Below, one piece after another: positions 49,041 through 57,771 of a stretch of 64,000 nt of DNA (the stretch's first letter is position 1; every line of letters starts with the position of its first letter). The notes under the pieces are model-generated. The model did no database searches. It saw only the letters and a program-made list of their open reading frames with translations, and was not told the DNA's origin. The position numbers and the translations under genes are program-made. The DNA is taken from contig PQCP01000100.1 of assembly GCA_003062205.1 (NCBI GenBank), positions 32,719 through 96,718 on the forward strand, read 5' to 3'. Origin of the DNA: Candidatus Sedimenticola endophacoides. GTDB taxonomy: Bacteria; Pseudomonadota; Gammaproteobacteria; Chromatiales; Chromatiaceae.

Positions 49041-49535
49041 TCACACCCCGCCACTGTGCACGGTGGTGTAGTAGAGCCGCTCCAGCTGCCCCTTGTGGCG
49101 GGTCTCCTCGTCCGCCAGAAAGCGGAACAGATCGCGTGCCGCGCCCGGAGGGGTGTCCGCGGCCAGCGCCTGGTACTGTTCCATGGCGGCCTGCTCCCGC
49201 CCCAGGGCGTACTGGAGCACCGCCTGGTCGTCGGGAGACGGCCCCAGTTCCGGCAGCTGGATACAGTCGGAGAAGCGGCGGTCGCTGGCGGGAGTGCGCA
49301 CCAGTTCGGCGCTCTGGGCCTCCAGGTCGGGCCGCGCCCTCAGATCGAGAAACAGCTCGTAGTGGCGCTGTTCCTCCTCGGCCAGCTCCTCGACCAGGTA
49401 GCGGATCCGTTTGCTCACCCTGGGCGCCAGCATGCGGTAGAAGTCGCGTGCCGTGCGTTCGAACTCGATGGCCACCGCCAGGATCTCGCCCAGGCTCCTG
49501 GCCGTTTGCAGCCGTTGGTAGTCGCTGTCGCTCAT
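49041..49535 (-). CDS. Rubrerythrin-like ferritin-family diiron protein
   Basis: The 164 residues form a four-helix ferritin-like fold with two ligand repeats: Glu24, then Glu55 and His58 (EEEQRH), and Glu114, then Glu144 and His147 (DEETRH). No rubredoxin CxxC domain follows, so it is the short form. Such proteins handle peroxide or other redox chemistry. Its ATG overlaps the stop of the NuoI-GltD fusion (ATGA), so it is translated with the Mbx-like operon and is its last gene. Its role in the complex is unknown. Confidence 0.85.
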   Translation of the reverse strand: MSDSDYQRLQTARSLGEILAVAIEFERTARDFYRMLAPRVSKRIRYLVEELAEEEQRHYELFLDLRARPDLEAQSAELVRTPASDRRFSDCIQLPELGPSPDDQAVLQYALGREQAAMEQYQALAADTPPGAARDLFRFLADEETRHKGQLERLYYTTVHSGGV

Positions 49536-51331
49536 CTCTCTTCTCCCGTGCGCAGATGCTGCGCGATACTGGCGGCCACCCGGTGGCCGTCGGCCACCGC
49601 GCTGACCACGTCGGGGCCGCGCACGCAGTCGCCAGCGGACCATAGCCAGGGCTCGGAGGTGCGGCCTTCGGCATCGACCCTGAGGCGCCCGCGCTCCCAC
49701 TCCAGCCGTTCGCTCAGCGCCTCGCCCAGCAGTGCGGTGTCGGCGAACTGGCCGATCGCCTCGATCACCGCGTCGGCCGGATGGAGTTGCTCGTCGCCGG
49801 GGTCGTAGCGCGGGGCGAAGTTGTGCTCCTGGTCGAAGATGGAGAGTACCCGCCAGCTCCTGAGTCCGGTCAGCCGGCCCTCTTCGTCCAGTTCGCAGCC
49901 CTGGGGGCCACGGCTGTCGAGGATCACGATCCCCTCCTCGCGGGCCTCGCGGATCTCCTCCGGGTCGGCCATGAAGTGGTCCAGGTCCTCCAGCGCGGTG
50001 AGGGTGACATCCACGGCGCCGTGGGCCTGGCGTTGCAGCCGGGCCAGGGAGCGGGCGATATCCATGGCGACGTTGCCGCCGCCGATGACCACGGCGCGGC
50101 GCGGGGGCGGGAAGGAGTCGCCGGCGCTGATTCGGCGCAGCAGGTCGACGGCGCGCAACACCTGCGGATGATCGGAGTTGGGGATGCGGGTGCGCCGCCC
50201 CTGCTGCAGCCCGATGGCCAGCAGCACCGCGTCGAACCCTTCGCGCAGCTGCTCCATGGTCCGCTCTTCGCCGATGCGGCAGTTGTAGTGGATCTCCACC
50301 CCCATGGAGAGGATCACCTCGATATCGCGGTCCAGTGCGGCGTGGGGGAGGCGGTAGGCGGGTATCCCGTAGCGGGTCATGCCGCCGGCCGCCGGGTTGG
50401 CCTCGAACAGGGTCACGGCATGGCCCAGGCGCGCCAGGTCGAAGGCGGCGGTCAGCCCGGCGGGTCCGGCGCCGACGATGGCCACCCGCCGCCCGCTGGC
50501 CGGGCCCGGTCCGCCGATGATCTGGCGGTAGCGTTCGGGTGGTACCTGGTCGGTGATGTGGCGCTTGAGCCAGCGGATGGCGATCGGATCGCCCTGGTGG
50601 CGGGCGGCGCAGGTACCCTCGCAGCGGTGGGTGCAGACCCGGCCGCAGACCTGGGACAGGGGGTTGGTCTCGTAGAGCAGGCGCAGGCCGCGCTCGTAGT
50701 CGCCGTCGCGCACCGCGGCGATGTAGTCGGGGATCGCCATATGGGTGGGGCAGGTGGCGACGCAGAGGCCGCAGGCGACGCAGCGGTCGGCCTCGGCGCG
50801 GGCCGCCTCCACCGGGTAGCCCTGGACGATCTCGGCGAAGGAGTCGATGCGCCGCGGTGGGTCGAGCTCCTCCATCTCCAGGCGTCGCGCGGGGCTCAGC
50901 CGGTGGTGTTCGGGGCGGTGGTAGCCGAGGGGGGCGCCATCCCACGGCTTGGGGTCCACCCCGGGGGTGAAGCGAAAGGCGTCGGGGTCGTGCTCCACCC
51001 ACTTGTATTCGTTGGACATGCTCAGCGAGCCGGTCATGCAGATATCCACGCACAGGGCGCACCAGCAGCAGCGTCCGTAGTCGATGCGCGGGCGCAGCCC
51101 GGAATCGCCGGGCCGGGTCGCAAACCCCTCCGCAGGCAGCATGTCGATGGCGCCGTTCTGGCAGATCGCCTCGCAGGTGCCGCAGCCGATGCATTGCTCC
51201 ACTGCATTCTGGTGGAAGCCCCGATAGCGGGGCGCGCCCGGGCGCTCGGTGAGTGGATCGCGGATCGTCACCGGGTCGCGGAACAGGTTCTTCCAGGCGC
51301 GAAAGGGTGACAGGAGGTCGCGTACACTCAT
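49532..51331 (-). CDS. NuoI-like ferredoxin fused to GltD-type FAD/NAD(P) oxidoreductase
   Basis: The 599 residues join two modules. Residues 1-135 resemble NuoI/MbxN with two [4Fe-4S] sites: Cys47, 50, 53, 57 and Cys88, 91, 94, 98. Residues ~140-599 resemble the small subunit of glutamate synthase and NfnL: Cys184, 187, 190, 194, then Cys229, 233, 237, 241 (CGRVC-type), the FAD loop GAGPAG at 287-292 and the NAD(P) loop GGGNVA at 417-422. It can thus pass electrons between NAD(P)H and the NuoB/NuoD-like core. ATG at 51331 overlaps the stop of the NuoD-like gene. No partner glutamate synthase large subunit is nearby. Confidence 0.88.
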   Translation of the reverse strand: MSVRDLLSPFRAWKNLFRDPVTIRDPLTERPGAPRYRGFHQNAVEQCIGCGTCEAICQNGAIDMLPAEGFATRPGDSGLRPRIDYGRCCWCALCVDICMTGSLSMSNEYKWVEHDPDAFRFTPGVDPKPWDGAPLGYHRPEHHRLSPARRLEMEELDPPRRIDSFAEIVQGYPVEAARAEADRCVACGLCVATCPTHMAIPDYIAAVRDGDYERGLRLLYETNPLSQVCGRVCTHRCEGTCAARHQGDPIAIRWLKRHITDQVPPERYRQIIGGPGPASGRRVAIVGAGPAGLTAAFDLARLGHAVTLFEANPAAGGMTRYGIPAYRLPHAALDRDIEVILSMGVEIHYNCRIGEERTMEQLREGFDAVLLAIGLQQGRRTRIPNSDHPQVLRAVDLLRRISAGDSFPPPRRAVVIGGGNVAMDIARSLARLQRQAHGAVDVTLTALEDLDHFMADPEEIREAREEGIVILDSRGPQGCELDEEGRLTGLRSWRVLSIFDQEHNFAPRYDPGDEQLHPADAVIEAIGQFADTALLGEALSERLEWERGRLRVDAEGRTSEPWLWSAGDCVRGPDVVSAVADGHRVAASIAQHLRTGEER

Positions 51332-52503
51332 CGCTCGATCTCGGGGGGGTAGGTGTGCAGGGAGACCATCAGGGCGGCCACGTCGGCGATATTGACGTTG
51401 ACGATCAGCCGCTCCAGCAGGGCCACGGCGTGGGTGTAGGAGGGACCGCGCACATTCACCCGACGCGGGTAGCCGCTGCCGTCGCTGACCAAGTAGTAGC
51501 CGTACTCTCCGCGTGAGCACTCGCCCCGGATATAGGTCTCGCCGCGCGGGATCTTCCAGTGCAGCACGTTCGGCAGCGCAGTCATCACCGCCCCGCTGCC
51601 CGGCATCCCGGCCAGGATCTGGCGGATCAGATCAATTGAAAGCAGCAGGTCGCGGCGGCGCACGTCGGCACGGGCATGGACATCGGACGCCTGTGCCACC
51701 ACCGGCTCGAACGCCAGGCGCGGATAGACCAGATAGGGATGGTCGCGGCGCACATCCTTGGCCACCCCGGCGGCCCGGGCGGTGGGCCCGGTGACGCCGT
51801 AGGCGTCGAGCAGCGCCGGATCGATGTGTCCGAGGCCGATGGCACGGCGCTTGAGCACGGCGTTGTCGAACATCACTTCGCGCACCTCTTCCAGAATCTC
51901 CTCGATCTCGCGCAGGGTCTGTTCCATGCGTCGCCCGAACCCTTCGGGCAGGTCGTCTCGCACCCCGCCGGGGAGGATGAACATGTGGTAGATGCGGGCC
52001 CCGGTCAGCTCCTCGAAGCGGTCCAGCATCAGGTCGCGGGCATAGGTGGTCCACTGGCCGATGACCGCCTGGCCGAAGGCCCCGGCCTGGCCGCCGAGGT
52101 ACATCAGATAGCTGTTGACCCGGCCCATCTCCAGGATCAGGGTGCGGATCCACTGGGCCCGCTCCGGTACCTCGATCCCGGCCAGCTCCTCCACCGCCGC
52201 AGCGTAGCAGTACTCGTTGAAGTCGGGCTCGGGCACGCAGATGCGGCAGACGATCGGGAAGCACTGGATGAAGGTGCGCCGCTCCATCAGTTTCTCGAAG
52301 CCGCGGTGCAGGTAGCCGACATGGGTGCGCCCGGCGACCACCTCGTCGCCGCACACGGTCAGCTCCAGTGACATGTTGCCGGTGATGCCGGGGTGCTGCG
52401 GTCCCTGCCACAGCTTCAGGTATTTACCCGAGCGCAGGTCGATGTCGAGGCTGCCGTCGGGCCTGGGTTGCGGATACTGGCTGCGGTCCGGTTGATAGGC
52501 CAT
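51328..52503 (-). CDS. NuoD/MbxL-like subunit (non-hydrogenase)
   Basis: This is the 49-kDa-type core subunit of complex I and group 4 hydrogenase relatives. The 391 residues keep GPQHPGITGNMSLEL with the conserved His37, and VGYLHRGFEKLMERR. Where hydrogenases have RICGxC, it has CFPIVCRICVPEPDFNEYC (Cys81, 86, 89, 99), a shifted CxxC. The C-terminal CxxC of hydrogenases is absent; the protein ends SLHTYPPEIER. A NiFe site is therefore not expected. It follows nuoC-like by 1 bp and overlaps the fusion gene by 4 bp. Confidence 0.88.
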   Translation of the reverse strand: MAYQPDRSQYPQPRPDGSLDIDLRSGKYLKLWQGPQHPGITGNMSLELTVCGDEVVAGRTHVGYLHRGFEKLMERRTFIQCFPIVCRICVPEPDFNEYCYAAAVEELAGIEVPERAQWIRTLILEMGRVNSYLMYLGGQAGAFGQAVIGQWTTYARDLMLDRFEELTGARIYHMFILPGGVRDDLPEGFGRRMEQTLREIEEILEEVREVMFDNAVLKRRAIGLGHIDPALLDAYGVTGPTARAAGVAKDVRRDHPYLVYPRLAFEPVVAQASDVHARADVRRRDLLLSIDLIRQILAGMPGSGAVMTALPNVLHWKIPRGETYIRGECSRGEYGYYLVSDGSGYPRRVNVRGPSYTHAVALLERLIVNVNIADVAALMVSLHTYPPEIER

Positions 52504-52504
52504 C

Positions 52505-53035
52505 TCACTCCCCTTCCGGGTGGAGCCGGTCGCGCATGTGCCGCGCGGGGTCCAGGGTGGCGCGCCCCGGCCGCTGGTTGAAGTTCTCCTCGGCGAACTT
52601 GAGGGTGTCGAAATCCCGGCGGTAGGGGGGGATGTCACGCCAACCTTCGAGGATGAACGGCTCATCCACCCCCGGGCTGGCGGGGAAGTCGATGCCGAAC
52701 ATCTCGCGCAGCTCCCGCTGGTAGGTGGCGGCGGTGGGCCAGAGATCGTGGATGCTCTCCATGCTCGCCCCCTCGCGGGGCAGCATTACCCGCAGGCCGA
52801 GGTCGCGGGCACCGGCGCGGTCGTTGAGCAGGTAGGTGAGCTGGAAGCACCCCTCCTCGATCCAGTCCACCGCCGTCAACAGCACCAAGTGGGTAAACCC
52901 GTGGCGGTGGCGCAGCTCCAGCAGCAGCGGGCGCAGATGCTCCCGGCCCAGGGTGATGAAGGCGAGATCGGGCCGCTGCACGGTCAGCTCGCCGAGGGGG
53001 AAGATGGCCTTCAGTCTTTCATGGAGTTCGTGCAT
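52505..53035 (-). CDS. NuoC/MbxK-like subunit
   Basis: This is the 30-kDa subunit of complex I-type enzymes. The 176 residues contain LTAVDW in the core fold and the signature TYQRELREMFGIDFPASPGVDEPFILEGW. The C-terminal tail DFDTLKFAEENFNQRPGRA is extended compared with minimal MbxK. It is in the operon between NuoB-like (63 bp upstream) and NuoD-like (1 bp downstream). Confidence 0.9.
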   Translation of the reverse strand: MHELHERLKAIFPLGELTVQRPDLAFITLGREHLRPLLLELRHRHGFTHLVLLTAVDWIEEGCFQLTYLLNDRAGARDLGLRVMLPREGASMESIHDLWPTAATYQRELREMFGIDFPASPGVDEPFILEGWRDIPPYRRDFDTLKFAEENFNQRPGRATLDPARHMRDRLHPEGE

Positions 53036-53098
53036 CGCTTCAGATCGTCCTCGCTTGCCTCGGGTCGTGCGCTTCGCCGCCGCTGTCGTGGGGTGTGC

Positions 53099-53740
53099 TC
53101 ACCAGTTGTAGTCCGGCATGTCCCAGTCGTGGATCACCCGTTTCTGGTTCGCCTTGTACCACTCGAACTGCTCGGCGTAGCGGTTGGCCCCCTCCGCCTG
53201 CCCGGCGCGGATCAACCGTTTCAGCTCCTGAAAGCCCGCAAGCAGTGCCTCGGGGCGCGGCATGCAGCCGGTGATGTAGAGGTCCACCGGCAGGTAGTCG
53301 TCGAGGCGCTTGATGGTGTTGTAGGAGTCCCAGTACATGCCGCCGTTGATGGTGCACGAGCCGAGCCCGACCACGTACTTGGGGTTCTGCATCTGCTCAT
53401 AGGAGCGGATCGCGCGCTTCAGTGTCTTCACCGACAGGTAGCCGGAGATCACGAACAGGTTGGCCTGGCGCGGCGTCGGCCGCCACTGGATGCCGTAGCG
53501 GTAGGCGTCGAAGCGCGGGGTCATCAGCGGGCGCATCTCGATGGCGCCGCAGCCGGTGCCGAAGCCGAGGATCCAGATCGACTCGGCGCGCGCCCAGTTG
53601 AACAGCTCCTCGACGATCTTGATGTAGGCCGGCGGCATCACCGTGGGCGCGGACTGACAGTAGTAGTCGCGCAGCGGGTCGACCTCGAACTCGACCCCAT
53701 CCGGGCCCTTCACGACACGTTTTTCAAGCTCTTCTTTCAT
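53099..53740 (-). CDS. NuoB/MbxJ-like subunit with a reduced cluster motif
   Basis: This is the subunit that carries the terminal [4Fe-4S] cluster. The 213 residues have GFGTGCGAIEM (Cys64) in place of the usual paired cysteines (CC or CxxC), then GLGSCTINGG (Cys129) and ITGCMPRPE (Cys159). One canonical ligand is thus missing; Cys28 (YYCQS) could replace it. The C-terminal ~40 residues (QFEWYKANQKRVIHDWDMPDYNW) are an extension. It lies 3 bp after the NuoH-like gene. Confidence 0.88.
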   Translation of the reverse strand: MKEELEKRVVKGPDGVEFEVDPLRDYYCQSAPTVMPPAYIKIVEELFNWARAESIWILGFGTGCGAIEMRPLMTPRFDAYRYGIQWRPTPRQANLFVISGYLSVKTLKRAIRSYEQMQNPKYVVGLGSCTINGGMYWDSYNTIKRLDDYLPVDLYITGCMPRPEALLAGFQELKRLIRAGQAEGANRYAEQFEWYKANQKRVIHDWDMPDYNW

Positions 53741-53743
53741 CGT

Positions 53744-54649
53744 TCACACCAGCAGGATGGCGACCACCCCCAGCGGTAGCGCCCAGACCAGGAACCAGCG
53801 CACCGACTGCTCGACGCGAAAGCGCGGAAACACCACGCCCACCAGGACCGAAACCATATAGATCAGAAACACCTTGACGCAGAACAGCGGCCAACTCGTG
53901 GCGCCGCCGAAAAAGAGATTCATGTAGACCACCACCTTGGCGATGGGAAAGATCGCGCGGTTGGTCTGCATCAGGGCCAGGTAGGAGGAGTGGTATTCGG
54001 TCGGCGGACCGATCGGGATCTCCTGGGGGGCGATCACCACATCGAACGGCGGGCGCATCATGGAGCCGAGGAAGGAGAGCATGGCGGCAGCCACGGCGAA
54101 GGGGTTGGTGAACAGGGTCCAGTTGAGCATTCCGCCCTGCTGGGCGGCGACGATCTCGCTCACCGAAAGGGTCTGGTACTGCAGGGCCACGGAGAACACC
54201 GCCAGGGCGAACGGCAGCTCGGCGGCGGTCACCTGGGAGAGGCCGCGGCTGATCCCGATGGCGGCATGCGGATGGCCGCTCTCGCCTGCCCCGAGGGCCA
54301 TGCCGAGGGTGCCGAAGAAGACGAAGTAGAGGGCCAGGATCAGGTCGCCCGCGAAGGAGAGGTTGGCGAACATCAGTGAGCCGTGGATGGTGGGCACGAA
54401 CAGCAGCAGGCCGACCCCGCCGGAGAGACGGAACACCGGACCCAGATAGTACATGGCGCCGTGGGTGATGGAGCTGCGCAGGCCGTAGTTCTTGATCAGG
54501 TCGATGTAGTTCTGCCAGATCGGGATGCCGTGGCGGCGCCCGACCCGGGCGGCGATCTTGGCGATCAGGGCGTTGAGCAGCAGTCCGTAGTTGAAGACGA
54601 TGAACAGCGTCAGCAGCGCATACGGGATGCGGATCCAATCGAAGTCCAT
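53744..54649 (-). CDS. NuoH/MbxM-like membrane subunit
   Basis: This is the membrane anchor linking the electron-transfer arm to the antiporter arm. The 301 residues have about eight hydrophobic helices and family segments GIPIWQNYIDLIKNYG, ISRGLSQVTAAELPF and RPPFDVVIAPQEIPIGPPTEYHSSYLAL, the acidic loop facing the quinone or substrate cavity. The spacing resembles Mbh/Mbx M subunits more than enterobacterial NuoH. It starts 2 bp after the fused antiporter gene. Confidence 0.9.
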   Translation of the reverse strand: MDFDWIRIPYALLTLFIVFNYGLLLNALIAKIAARVGRRHGIPIWQNYIDLIKNYGLRSSITHGAMYYLGPVFRLSGGVGLLLFVPTIHGSLMFANLSFAGDLILALYFVFFGTLGMALGAGESGHPHAAIGISRGLSQVTAAELPFALAVFSVALQYQTLSVSEIVAAQQGGMLNWTLFTNPFAVAAAMLSFLGSMMRPPFDVVIAPQEIPIGPPTEYHSSYLALMQTNRAIFPIAKVVVYMNLFFGGATSWPLFCVKVFLIYMVSVLVGVVFPRFRVEQSVRWFLVWALPLGVVAILLV

Positions 54650-54651
54650 CG

Positions 54652-57600
54652 CTAGAGCCCCATCCGCAGCAGGTAGACGCCGACCACGAAGGCCAGCAGG
54701 TGGATCACGTAGGTCTGGCCGTCGCCGCTGTAGTGGCGGCGCAGCAGCCCGGCGCCGGCATGCAGCAGGTCGGTCAGTGCCGCCCAGAAGCGGGTCGCTA
54801 GCGGTTGGGTGAAAAAGCCCAGCGCCTTGCGGTAGGGGGCGAAGAAGTTCCAGGCGAAATGGGTCGTCTCCGGGCGGTATGGGCGCTCGGCGGCGAACAC
54901 GATATTGAACTGCCCGACGCGCTGCGCCCGGCGGTTGACCAGCAGCAGCCAGGCGAACAGGCTGGCGAAGATCACCCCCACGATCAGCATGATGGTCACC
55001 GGGCTCCAGTAGCCGAAAGCGCTGGTGATGGTCAGCCCCTCCCAGTCGAGTCCCCCCCCCGGCACCAGGCCCCCGATGTAGGCGTCCACATGGCGCAGGG
55101 CCAGGCCGGGGACCAGGGCGAAACCGAGCAGCAGGGCGACCTGGATCATCTGCGGCAGGATGATCCAGAATGGTGCCTCGCGCACCCGCCGGTGCTCATC
55201 CTTGAGCTGACCGAGGAAGATGGTATGGATCAGGCGGAACAGATAGAGAAAGGCGATCGGCCCGGCCAGGAACAGGATCACCAGCGGCAGCCGGTGCGGC
55301 CCCTCCATGATCGCGTTATAGAAGATCCAGCGTCCGCCGAAGCCCGACAGCGGCGGCACCCCGGAGATGGCGATGATGCCGATCAGCACGGCGATGAAGG
55401 AGAGGGGCATCAGGGTGATCAGCCCGCCCATGCGGTACATATCGCGAGTGCCGGTGCGCTTGGCGATGCCGCCCACCGAGAGGAACAGCATCGACTTGTA
55501 GATGAAGTGGTTGATGACGAACATCAGCGCCATCAGCCAGCCGAGGTGATTCATCAGCGCCAGGCCGAACAGAGCGTAGCCCATCTGGCCGATGGAGGAG
55601 TAGGCGAGCAGGCGTTTGGCGTCCTCCTGGAAGATCGCCATCAGGTTGCCGAGCAGGGCCGAGAGGGCGCCGATCCAGAGCATCGCGTGGGTCAGATCGA
55701 TACCGTGGAGCTGTTGGCTCCCCATCTGCGTCAATAGCACGAACAGGCCGTACAGGCCCGCCTTGAGGAGAATCCCCGAGACCATCGGTGAGACATCGGT
55801 CTCCGCCTCGGCGTGGGCGCCGGGCAGCCAGATGTGCAGGCCGATGGCGGCGGTCTTGGTCATGAACCCGACCGCCAGCAGCAGGAACACCCAGGGGGCG
55901 AGGGCGGTCGGTGCGTCGCCCAGGGCGCTCAGCGGCAGTTGCGTCTGGCCCTGGGCGGCGAGGGTGAAGCCGGCCAGGATCAGAAAGGCGCCGCCGAGGG
56001 AGAAGACGATATAGGAGAGGGCGTGGGCCTGGGAGCGGCGGCCGCGCAGGATCAGAAAGTAGGAGCCGATGGTGAGCGACTCCCAGGCGGCGAAGAAGCC
56101 GAAGCTGTCGTTTGCCTCGATCAGCATGATCAGACCCGCGAACATCAGCATCGCCGAGGGGTAGAAGCCGATCCGCCTGCCCCCGTTCTGATAGCTGGCG
56201 AGAAGGATCAGGGCCCCACCCGGGAGGATGACGGCGGCGAAGATCAGCTGCAGGGGGTCGTAGCCGGGGTAGGCGTGGAGGAACCAGCCGAGCATGCCGG
56301 CGATGGCCAGGCTGTTTTTGACCCGGGCCGGCAGCCAATCCAGGGGCAGGAAGGCGAGGGCGAACAGCAGTGGCAGGGCGTGCAGCAGGTTGCCCAGGCC
56401 CGAGAGTTCACCCCACAGATAGCCCGCCGCCCAGCCGCCCGCCAGGGCGGCATGGACGGCCACCATCTTCTGGGGCGCGCGGGCGGGCCCCTGCTCTGGG
56501 GGCGTGCCCTTGACGGCGTGACCGAACCAGCGCAGCAGATAACCCGCCTCCAGCAGCGCCCCGAACAGGATCAGCGCCAGCAGGGCGATATGCCCCCCCG
56601 CGGCCAGCCGGTGCGCCAGCTCCCACTTGGCATAGAAGCCGGGGAACGGCGGCAGGCCGATCAGCAGGGCGATGAAGCTGGCGAAGGCGAAGAGCAGCAG
56701 TGGCCGCCGGCGCAGGGCGGCCCAGGCCGTCAGATCGCGCCCCTCGATCAGGCCGGAGAGCCAGAACAGCCCCGCCTTGGCCAGGGCGTGGGCCAGCAGG
56801 ATGCCGCCTGCGACGAACAGATAGGCCTCGCCCAGGAGATCGCGCTGGCCGACCACCACCACCAGCAGGCCGAGCTGGGCCACCGAGGAGTAGCCGAGCA
56901 GGCGCCGGTCGTTATCCTGTGCCAGGGCGAACAGGTTGGCGCCGATGAAGCTGACGCAGCCGATGGCGGTGGCCACCGGCAGCCACGCCGTGCCCCCGGC
57001 CAGCAGCTTGTCCAGGGCGAACAGGGCCGCCGTGCCCGCGGCGGCGGAGACCAGGGCGGAGAAGGCGGGGTGGGCCGACTCGTAGATGTCGAGGGCCCAG
57101 CCGTTGGCCGGGAACAGCTTCAGCTCCGCGACGACGGCGATGAACACCAGGAAGAAGGCGAGGGTGCCGCCGGGCAGCCGCTCCAGGGAGATGGCGGCCA
57201 GCTCGTCGATATTCAGGGTGGCGCCCGCGTGGTAGATGAAGATCAGGCCGGTCAGCAGCAGAATCGAGATCAGTTGGGCGGCGATCAGGTACTTGAAGCC
57301 CGCCCCCAGGGCGCGGGGATCGCTGGAGAGCAGCACCAGCCCGCCGGTGGCGATCACCGTCAGCTCCAGGAACACGAACAGGTTGAACAGATCGCGGGTT
57401 AGGATCAGGCCGCTCAGGGCCATGGCGAAGATCAACAGCACGGCCATCGCCCGCCGACCCTGCTTGAGCAGGGTGTCGCGCAGATAGAGGGCGGCAAACA
57501 GGGCGCTGAGGCTGACCAGCAGCAGCCCCGCCGATTCGGCCAGGGCGATCCGCAGGGCGATGGCGAAGGGCGGCGGCGCGCCGGCGGTGTGGATCTCGCG

Positions 57601-57771
57601 CGGGTCGGCGCCGGCGGCGAACTCCAGCAGCCAGGCGGCGGAGATGGCGCTGCCTACGGCCAGGGCCGCCAGGGTCAGAGCGTAGGCAGCGCCGCGCCAG
57701 TGCCCGGGCAGCAGGCCGAGCAGGAAAGCCGTCCCCAGGGGGATGGCGATGAGCAGGATCGCATCTACCAC
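54652..57771 (-). CDS. Fusion of two MrpD/NuoM-type antiporter-like subunits
   Basis: The 1039 residues contain two tandem ion-translocating antiporter modules, about 28 hydrophobic helices in all. Module 1 (1-~480) has Glu136 in helix 5 and Lys218 (AELKLFP) in helix 7, but the helix 8 lysine position is Ala/Gly/Thr (VSAAAGTAAL). Module 2 (~500-1039) keeps Glu564, Lys639 and Lys670 (GILLKAGLYG) and has Arg814 where helix 12 usually carries Lys or Glu. In Mbx/Mbs operons these are separate H and H' genes. GTG at 57771 overlaps the MrpC-like stop by 7 bp and follows GGGAG. A frameshift joining is unlikely because the frame stays open throughout. Confidence 0.85.
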   Translation of the reverse strand: MVDAILLIAIPLGTAFLLGLLPGHWRGAAYALTLAALAVGSAISAAWLLEFAAGADPREIHTAGAPPPFAIALRIALAESAGLLLVSLSALFAALYLRDTLLKQGRRAMAVLLIFAMALSGLILTRDLFNLFVFLELTVIATGGLVLLSSDPRALGAGFKYLIAAQLISILLLTGLIFIYHAGATLNIDELAAISLERLPGGTLAFFLVFIAVVAELKLFPANGWALDIYESAHPAFSALVSAAAGTAALFALDKLLAGGTAWLPVATAIGCVSFIGANLFALAQDNDRRLLGYSSVAQLGLLVVVVGQRDLLGEAYLFVAGGILLAHALAKAGLFWLSGLIEGRDLTAWAALRRRPLLLFAFASFIALLIGLPPFPGFYAKWELAHRLAAGGHIALLALILFGALLEAGYLLRWFGHAVKGTPPEQGPARAPQKMVAVHAALAGGWAAGYLWGELSGLGNLLHALPLLFALAFLPLDWLPARVKNSLAIAGMLGWFLHAYPGYDPLQLIFAAVILPGGALILLASYQNGGRRIGFYPSAMLMFAGLIMLIEANDSFGFFAAWESLTIGSYFLILRGRRSQAHALSYIVFSLGGAFLILAGFTLAAQGQTQLPLSALGDAPTALAPWVFLLLAVGFMTKTAAIGLHIWLPGAHAEAETDVSPMVSGILLKAGLYGLFVLLTQMGSQQLHGIDLTHAMLWIGALSALLGNLMAIFQEDAKRLLAYSSIGQMGYALFGLALMNHLGWLMALMFVINHFIYKSMLFLSVGGIAKRTGTRDMYRMGGLITLMPLSFIAVLIGIIAISGVPPLSGFGGRWIFYNAIMEGPHRLPLVILFLAGPIAFLYLFRLIHTIFLGQLKDEHRRVREAPFWIILPQMIQVALLLGFALVPGLALRHVDAYIGGLVPGGGLDWEGLTITSAFGYWSPVTIMLIVGVIFASLFAWLLLVNRRAQRVGQFNIVFAAERPYRPETTHFAWNFFAPYRKALGFFTQPLATRFWAALTDLLHAGAGLLRRHYSGDGQTYVIHLLAFVVGVYLLRMGL

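Noticed and set aside
51328..54649. [NiFe] group 4 hydrogenase (Mbh, Ech or Hyc)
   Set aside because: The large-subunit homologue lacks the two CxxC pairs that bind NiFe, and no hyp maturation genes are nearby.
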